NCBI RefSeq assembly: GCF_001570545.1
Contig: NZ_BBXD01000009.1
Span: 558,001 to 622,000 of the forward strand
Origin: Herbidospora mongoliensis
Lineage (GTDB): Bacteria > Actinomycetota > Actinomycetes > Streptosporangiales > Streptosporangiaceae
DNA length: 64,000 nucleotides
Reading direction: 5' to 3'
Below, one piece after another: positions 59,606 through 64,000 of the stretch. Position 1 is the stretch's first letter; each line of letters starts with the position of its first letter. Position numbers and translations under genes: made by a program. The notes below the pieces were generated by a model. The model saw nothing but the letters and a program-made list of their open reading frames with translations, had not been told where the DNA came from and searched no databases.

Positions 59606-59665
59606 GAGCGGGCCGGGACCCGACGTGTGGCCGAGACCCAGCACCCCTACCTCCAGTGCGGCTCG

Positions 59666-61069
59666 CTACTTCTTGCGCTTCTCTCTGATCTTCATGGTGA
59701 CGTTGATCGGGGAGCCCTCGAAGCCGAACTCCTCACGCAGCCGGCGCTCGATGAAGCGGCGGTAGGTCTCCTCGAGGAACCCCGAGGTGAAGAGCACGAA
59801 CTTCGGCGGCTCGGTGGCGGCCTGGGTGGCGAACAGGATCTTCGGCTGCTTGCCGCTCCGGACCGGCGGCGGCGTCGCCTGCACCAGCTCCGTGAGGAAC
59901 TGGTTGAGCCGCGCGGTCGGCACCCGGGTCGTCCACGAGTCGATCGCCCGTTCCAGTGCGGGAACCAGCTTCTCGACGTGGCGGCCGGTCTTGGCGGAGA
60001 TGTTCACGCGCAGCGCCCACGGGGTGCGGACGAGCTGGCGCTCGATCTCCTTCTCCAGGTAGTAGCGGCGGTCTTCGTCGACCAGGTCCCACTTGTTGAA
60101 CGCCACGACCATGGCCCGGCCCGACTCGATGACCAGCGAGATGATCCGCAGGTCCTGTTCGGTCAGGACGTCGGAGGCGTCGATCAGCACGATCGCGACC
60201 TCGGCCCGCTCCAGAGCGGCACGGGTGCGCATGGCGGCGTAGAAGTCGGCGCCCTTGAGCTCGCGGTCGCGCCGCCGGATGCCGGCGGTGTCGATGAAGC
60301 GCCAGGGCTGCCCGCCGAGCTCGATCAGCTCGTCGACCGGGTCACGAGTGGTGCCGGCCATCGGGTCGACCAGCACCCGCTCCTCGCCGGCGACCCGGTT
60401 CAGCAGCGACGACTTGCCCACGTTGGGCTTGCCGAGCAGCGCCACCCGGCGCGGGCCGCGCTCCTCGCCGAACTTCATCATCGGCGTCTCGGGCAGCGCG
60501 TCGAGCACCACGTCGAGCAGGTCGCCGCTGGACCGGCCGTGCAGGGCCGAGACCGAGTAGGGCTGGCCGAGGCCCAGCGACCACAGCTCGTTGGCCTCCA
60601 GCTCGACAAGATGGTTGTCGACCTTGTTGGCGGCCAGCACGACGGGTTTGCCCGCCTTGCGCAGCACCGAGCCGACCGCCTCGTCGGCGTCGGTGACCCC
60701 GACCGTGGCGTCGACCACGAACAGGATCACGTCGGCCAGTTCGGCCGCGATCTGCGCCTGTTCAGCGATCTTCAACGCCATGCCGGTGGCCTCGTGGTCC
60801 CAGCCGCCGGTGTCGACCAGCGTGAACCGGCGGCCCCGCCAGTTGGCGTCATAGGTGACCCGGTCACGGGTCACTCCGGGCACGTCTTCGACGACCGCCT
60901 CCCGGCGGCCGATGATGCGGTTGACCAGGGTCGATTTGCCCACGTTGGGGCGACCCACCACCGCCACGACGGGCAGCGGACCCGAATCGGGCTCTTCGTC
61001 GTGGCCTCCCTCGTCGAGGGTGGCCAGTTCGGCCTCGATCCAGCCGTTCTCGTCGTATTCCGCGCTCAT
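59666..61069 (-). CDS. der: GTPase Der (EngA), ribosome biogenesis
   Basis: 467 residues with two tandem GTPase domains and a KH-like C-terminus. G domain 1 has P-loop '[16 protein letters not shown]', 'GVTRDR', 'VDTGGWD' and 'NKVDN'. G domain 2 has '[16 protein letters not shown]', 'GTTRDP', 'IDTAGIRRR' and '[11 protein letters not shown]'. The KH-like tail includes '[13 protein letters not shown]'. It matures the 50S subunit. The N-terminal ~40 residues form a short acidic extension typical of actinobacteria. The gene follows cmk by 16 bases. Confidence 0.95.
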   Translation of the reverse strand: MSAEYDENGWIEAELATLDEGGHDEEPDSGPLPVVAVVGRPNVGKSTLVNRIIGRREAVVEDVPGVTRDRVTYDANWRGRRFTLVDTGGWDHEATGMALKIAEQAQIAAELADVILFVVDATVGVTDADEAVGSVLRKAGKPVVLAANKVDNHLVELEANELWSLGLGQPYSVSALHGRSSGDLLDVVLDALPETPMMKFGEERGPRRVALLGKPNVGKSSLLNRVAGEERVLVDPMAGTTRDPVDELIELGGQPWRFIDTAGIRRRDRELKGADFYAAMRTRAALERAEVAIVLIDASDVLTEQDLRIISLVIESGRAMVVAFNKWDLVDEDRRYYLEKEIERQLVRTPWALRVNISAKTGRHVEKLVPALERAIDSWTTRVPTARLNQFLTELVQATPPPVRSGKQPKILFATQAATEPPKFVLFTSGFLEETYRRFIERRLREEFGFEGSPINVTMKIREKRKK

Positions 61070-61085
61070 CGCGGCATTCCTCCTG

Positions 61086-61763
61086 TCAGCGCGCCTCGAT
61101 CGGGGCGCGCTCCTTCACAAGCCGAAGAATCTCGGCGATCACCTCGTTGAGCCCCAGCTCAGTGGTGTCTACCTCGACCGCGTCGGCGGCCATGGTCAGC
61201 GGGTCGGCCTTCCGGGTGGAGTCGAGCGTGTCGCGGCGGGCCATGTCGGCCACCTGCGCCTCGACGGTCGACCCGGTCAGCTCGGCATTGCGCCGGCGCG
61301 CGCGGGCCTCGGCGCTGGCGGTCAGGTAGATCTTGACGGGGGCCTGGGGGGCGACGACGGTGCCGATGTCCCTGCCTTCGACGACCATGCCCTCGGGGGT
61401 GGCGGCGATCAGCTCACGCTGGAGGGCGACCAGCCGAGCGCGGATCTCGGGAACCGCCGCGACCGCCGACACGGCACCGGTCACGACCGACTCCCGGATC
61501 GGCCCGTTGACATCGATCCCGTCGACGGTGACGCCGGACTTCTCCGGGTCGGTGGACATCTCCAGCACGGGCTCGGTGGCGCGGGCCGCGATGGTCGCGG
61601 CGTCGGCCAGATCGATCCCCTGCTCCAGCACCCACCAGGTGACCGCCCGGTACATCGCCCCCGTGTCGAGGTAACGCAGGCCCAGCGCGCGAGCCACCCC
61701 TCGAGACGCGCTCGACTTGCCCGACCCCGAAGGACCGTCCATGGCGACGACCAGACCAGGCAC
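61086..61763 (-). CDS. cmk: Cytidylate kinase
   Basis: 225 residues. It phosphorylates CMP and dCMP with ATP. The P-loop is '[19 protein letters not shown]' (~7-25). The CMP-binding part has '[27 protein letters not shown]', '[32 protein letters not shown]' and the lid '[26 protein letters not shown]'. The start is a GTG at 61763. It is in the conserved tyrA-cmk-der order. The 126 bases to tyrA contain no clear element. Confidence 0.95.
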   Translation of the reverse strand: MPGLVVAMDGPSGSGKSSASRGVARALGLRYLDTGAMYRAVTWWVLEQGIDLADAATIAARATEPVLEMSTDPEKSGVTVDGIDVNGPIRESVVTGAVSAVAAVPEIRARLVALQRELIAATPEGMVVEGRDIGTVVAPQAPVKIYLTASAEARARRRNAELTGSTVEAQVADMARRDTLDSTRKADPLTMAADAVEVDTTELGLNEVIAEILRLVKERAPIEAR

Positions 61764-61889
61764 GGTCCACTCCCCTGTTCTCGTATGTGGTGCGACTCCA
61801 GAAGGCTACCGGCGCTCAGGCCCGGCCCCGACAGCCTTCATGGCCACCTGTGGACGACGACCCGGAGATCGCCGCCCTGTGGAAAACGT

Positions 61890-62978
61890 TCAGCCCTGCA
61901 GTTGCCAGCCCTGCGCCCGCAGAGCCGAGGCGAAGATCCCGGCCGACTCCGGCTGGACCGACAGCTCCACGGCGCCCAGAGGCAGCCCCGGCACGTGCTC
62001 GAGCCGCACGTCCTCGATGCTGACCCCCGCTTGTTCGGCCACCTGGAACAGCCGGGCCAGCTCGCCCGGACGGTCGCCGATGACCACTTGGACCACCGCG
62101 TAGGTGCGCGCGGGCCCGCCGTGCTTGCCGGGGATGCGACCGGTCCCGGTCACGCCCCGCCGGAGCAGGTCGGTGACCTCGTCCATGGATGTGCCGTCGA
62201 TCGCGAACTCCCGCAGCGACTGGGCCGCCGTGTTGAGATCGGCCGCGACCGCCTCCAGGACCTCCGCCACGGGGGTGGCGTTCCCGGACAGGATGTTCGT
62301 CCACAGAGAAGGATCGCTGGCCGCGATGCGGGTGACGTCGCGGACCCCCTGCCCGCTGAGGCCGAGCGCCGTGTCGGTGGCGTCGGCCAGCCGGGCGGCC
62401 ACCGCCGCCGACGTCACGTGAGGTGCGTGGGAGATCACCGCCACCGCCCGGTCGTGCTCGTCGGCCCCGATGGTGACGGGGTTGGCCCCACAGAGCGCGA
62501 CGAGCTCGTACACGGCGTCCCGGGCGTCCTTGCCCGACTCCACGGTCGGGCAGAGCGCCCACGGACGCCCGAGGAACAGATCACCCCGGGCCGCCCCAGG
62601 ACCGGACCGCTCGCGCCCGGCCAGGGGATGTCCCGCCACGAACGTGGACAGGTCACACCCCAGCACCGCGGCCTGCGCGATCGGCAGCGCCTTCACGCTC
62701 GCGACGTCGGTGTAGAAGCGGGCCGCCTCGGATTTCTGCAGTTCGAGCAGTTGGTCCGCGACGAACTGCGGCGGCACCGCGATGACCGCGATGTCGACCC
62801 GTTCGCCGCCGTCCCAGGGTTCGCCGGCCCCCAGCTCGCTGGCCAGCCGCGCGGCCCCCGGGTCACGGTCGGCCAGCAGCACCCTGATGTCACGGCGGCG
62901 CAGCGCCAACGCCAGCGACGTGCCGATGAGGCCCGTGCCGACTACCAGGGCACTGGTGAGTGAGCCACCCTCGGTCAT
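61890..62978 (-). CDS. tyrA: Prephenate dehydrogenase with C-terminal ACT domain
   Basis: 362 residues. It oxidises prephenate to 4-hydroxyphenylpyruvate with NAD in tyrosine synthesis. The NAD motif is 'SALVVGTGLIGTSLALALRRRDI' (~8-30). 'FVAGHPLAGRERSGPGAARGDLF' contains the catalytic His region, with 'VISHAPHVTSAAVAARLA' following. The ACT domain (~290-350) is 'VQVVIGDRPGELARLFQVAEQAGVSIEDVRLEHVP', which would mediate tyrosine feedback. It lies between aroH (21 bases upstream) and cmk. Confidence 0.93.
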   Translation of the reverse strand: MTEGGSLTSALVVGTGLIGTSLALALRRRDIRVLLADRDPGAARLASELGAGEPWDGGERVDIAVIAVPPQFVADQLLELQKSEAARFYTDVASVKALPIAQAAVLGCDLSTFVAGHPLAGRERSGPGAARGDLFLGRPWALCPTVESGKDARDAVYELVALCGANPVTIGADEHDRAVAVISHAPHVTSAAVAARLADATDTALGLSGQGVRDVTRIAASDPSLWTNILSGNATPVAEVLEAVAADLNTAAQSLREFAIDGTSMDEVTDLLRRGVTGTGRIPGKHGGPARTYAVVQVVIGDRPGELARLFQVAEQAGVSIEDVRLEHVPGLPLGAVELSVQPESAGIFASALRAQGWQLQG

Positions 62979-62999
62979 GGAATTACCTCGGTGATCTGT

Positions 63000-63359
63000 C
63001 TATTGAGCGATGTCGACCCGCAGCGCGATCGCGCCGCGCAGGTAGACGTGGTGGATCTCCTGGCGCGGCCGGTCGACGGAGATGTGGGCCATCAGCCGCA
63101 CGACGCGGGGCAGCGCGCCCGGCACGTCGATCTCGGTGGCGCAGATCAGCGGCACGTCGTGGAAGCCCAGCTTACGGGCGGCCAGTGCCGGGAACTCGGC
63201 GGTCAGGTCGGGCGTGGCGGTAAAGATCACGCTGATCACATCGTCTGTGGTGAGCCGGTTTCGCTCCATCACTTCGGTGACCAGCTCGGTCGCTCCCGAG
63301 ATGATCGACTCGCGATCGTTCCCGTCGACCTGAATCGCGCCGCGGACCGCCCTGACCAT
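63000..63359 (-). CDS. aroH: Chorismate mutase, AroH class
   Basis: 119 residues, trimeric AroH-type fold. It converts chorismate to prephenate, feeding the next gene, tyrA. Visible residues are 'RAVRGAIQVDGNDRESI' (Arg7), 'DVISVIFTATPDLTAEFPALAARKLGF' (with the active-site segment T-x-D-L), 'VPLICATEIDVPGALPRVVRLMAHI' (Glu/Arg pair) and 'HVYLRGAIALRVDI'. The ATG at 63359 is followed 30 bases upstream by the rluB stop, so the genes are on one transcript. Confidence 0.95.
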   Translation of the reverse strand: MVRAVRGAIQVDGNDRESIISGATELVTEVMERNRLTTDDVISVIFTATPDLTAEFPALAARKLGFHDVPLICATEIDVPGALPRVVRLMAHISVDRPRQEIHHVYLRGAIALRVDIAQ

Positions 63360-63389
63360 GCCTGACTCCTATCTGATCGTCCGCAAAGG

Positions 63390-64000
63390 CTACAGCTTGA
63401 CCGATGCGTAGAGTTCGCCCACTTCGTGCAGGCTGAGCGAGCGGATCGTGCCCGGCTTGAGCCGACCGAGCTTGACCGGCCCGAACTCGATGCGAGCCAG
63501 GTCGATCACGCGGTGCCCGGTCTCCTCCAGCAGGCGGCGCACGATGTGCTTGCGCCCCTCGTGCAGCACGATCTCGACGAGCGCCTGCTGCCCGTGCTCC
63601 TGGACGACGTTGAAGGAGTCGACCTTGGCCAGGCCGTCTTCCAACTCGATCCCGGTGCGCAGCGTGCGGTGCAGGTCGCGCTGGATGGGCCCGGGGACCT
63701 TGGCCCAATACTTCTTCGACACGCCGTAGCTCGGGTGCGTCAGCCGGTGCGCCAGCTCACCGTCGTTGGTGAGCAGCAGCAGCCCCTCGGTCTCGGTGTC
63801 GAGCCGCCCGACGTGGAACAGCCGGGGGGCCAGTTCCTGGACGAAGTCGGCCAGGCACGGCCGCCCCTCCGGGTCCTCCATCGTGGAGACGACGCCGATG
63901 GGCTTGTTCAGCGCGTAGTACACCAGGTCGGGCGCGGTCGGAATCCGCTTCCCGTCGACGTGGATGATCTGCTTGGCCGGGTCGACCCGGGCGCCGAACC
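63390..64000 (-). CDS. rluB: Pseudouridine synthase RluB-type (N-terminus outside window)
   Basis: The reading frame runs past the right edge of the window, so only the last ~203 residues are seen. The visible part begins in the end of an S4 RNA-binding domain ('GARVDPAKQIIHVDGKRI'), then 'YYALNKPIGVVSTMEDPEGRPCLADF', and the catalytic Asp in 'FHVGRLDTETEGLLLLTNDGELAHRLTHPSYGVSK'. The C-terminal 'VEIVLHEGRKHIVRRLLEETGHRVIDLARIEFGPVKLG' is typical of RluB/RsuA. It modifies 23S rRNA. An internal ATG at 63923 is not the start, because S4-domain sequence continues upstream of it. Confidence 0.93.
   Translation of the reverse strand, partial: FGARVDPAKQIIHVDGKRIPTAPDLVYYALNKPIGVVSTMEDPEGRPCLADFVQELAPRLFHVGRLDTETEGLLLLTNDGELAHRLTHPSYGVSKKYWAKVPGPIQRDLHRTLRTGIELEDGLAKVDSFNVVQEHGQQALVEIVLHEGRKHIVRRLLEETGHRVIDLARIEFGPVKLGRLKPGTIRSLSLHEVGELYASVKL

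Noticed and set aside
61840-61892. TGTGGACGA and TGTGGAAAA resembling DnaA boxes between cmk and tyrA
   Set aside because: Only two poor matches, no AT-rich unwinding region and no dnaA/dnaN nearby.

Overview
The window is high-GC DNA (roughly 70%) with heavy GTG/TTG start use, many start and stop codons overlapping by 1-4 bases, and many promoters placed so close to the start codon that the mRNA should be leaderless. The gene families (SigB/F-type sigma factor with partner-switching proteins, ANTAR proteins, F420-type LLM oxidoreductase, LprG-like lipoprotein, class F sortase, rifamycin monooxygenase, and the order rluB-aroH-tyrA-cmk-der) point to a filamentous actinomycete chromosome. Streptosporangiales (Streptosporangium/Nonomuraea type) is my best guess from gene-family flavour, not a proof.

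Layout. 1-4.2 kb: tail of a secreted beta-sandwich protein, a GNAT, and two methionine-salvage genes (mtnC, mtnD) separated by an inverted GNAT and a ThiF-like fragment. 4.2-9.6 kb: a 1354-residue STAND NTPase with WD40 repeats, translationally close to a type II NADH dehydrogenase. 9.6-15 kb: a stress-sigma partner-switching island (anti-sigma kinase, sigma factor, STAS antagonist, GAF-ANTAR, PAS-GAF-SpoIIE phosphatase homologue, MEDS-STAS), then a GT4 glycosyltransferase. 16-19.7 kb: proline catabolism (PucR-type regulator divergent from proline dehydrogenase and P5C dehydrogenase). 19.7-21.5 kb: an HTH-MNT nucleotidyltransferase with a truncated HEPN partner, and a ROK sugar kinase. 21.5-25.5 kb: AAA ATPase with a nuclease-like C-terminus, YihY membrane protein, LLM oxidoreductase, DUF305-like lipoprotein. 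25.5-29.2 kb: two secreted discoidin-domain proteins (DUF1996, GH16 glucanase) with LacI/CebR-like palindromes. 29.5-36.9 kb: Rpn-like protein, tandem serine protease, rifamycin monooxygenase with its RAE element, PlsC, and a TPP-enzyme/cyclase operon. 37-40.7 kb: a two-component system flanked by Asp-rich surface proteins and a class F sortase. 40.7-42.7 kb: dihydroxyacetone kinase dhaKLM. 42.7-51.9 kb: small proteins, subtilase, CBS protein, aminopeptidase P, L,D-transpeptidase, PPTase, CDF transporter. 52-57.2 kb: MarR regulator, lprG-MFS pair, and a membrane-anchored multicopper oxidase. 57.4-59.3 kb: NarL-type two-component pair. 59.3-64 kb: intergenic 67-bp tandem repeats, then the housekeeping cluster der-cmk-tyrA-aroH-rluB (all minus).

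The most interesting parts are the two-component/Asp-repeat/sortase module (36996-40661), the partner-switching island whose phosphatase and STAS members lack key catalytic or phospho-acceptor residues, the HTH-MNT gene with two 15-bp operators spaced exactly 21 bp over a leaderless promoter beside a broken HEPN gene, and rox with a perfectly recognisable rifamycin-associated element.
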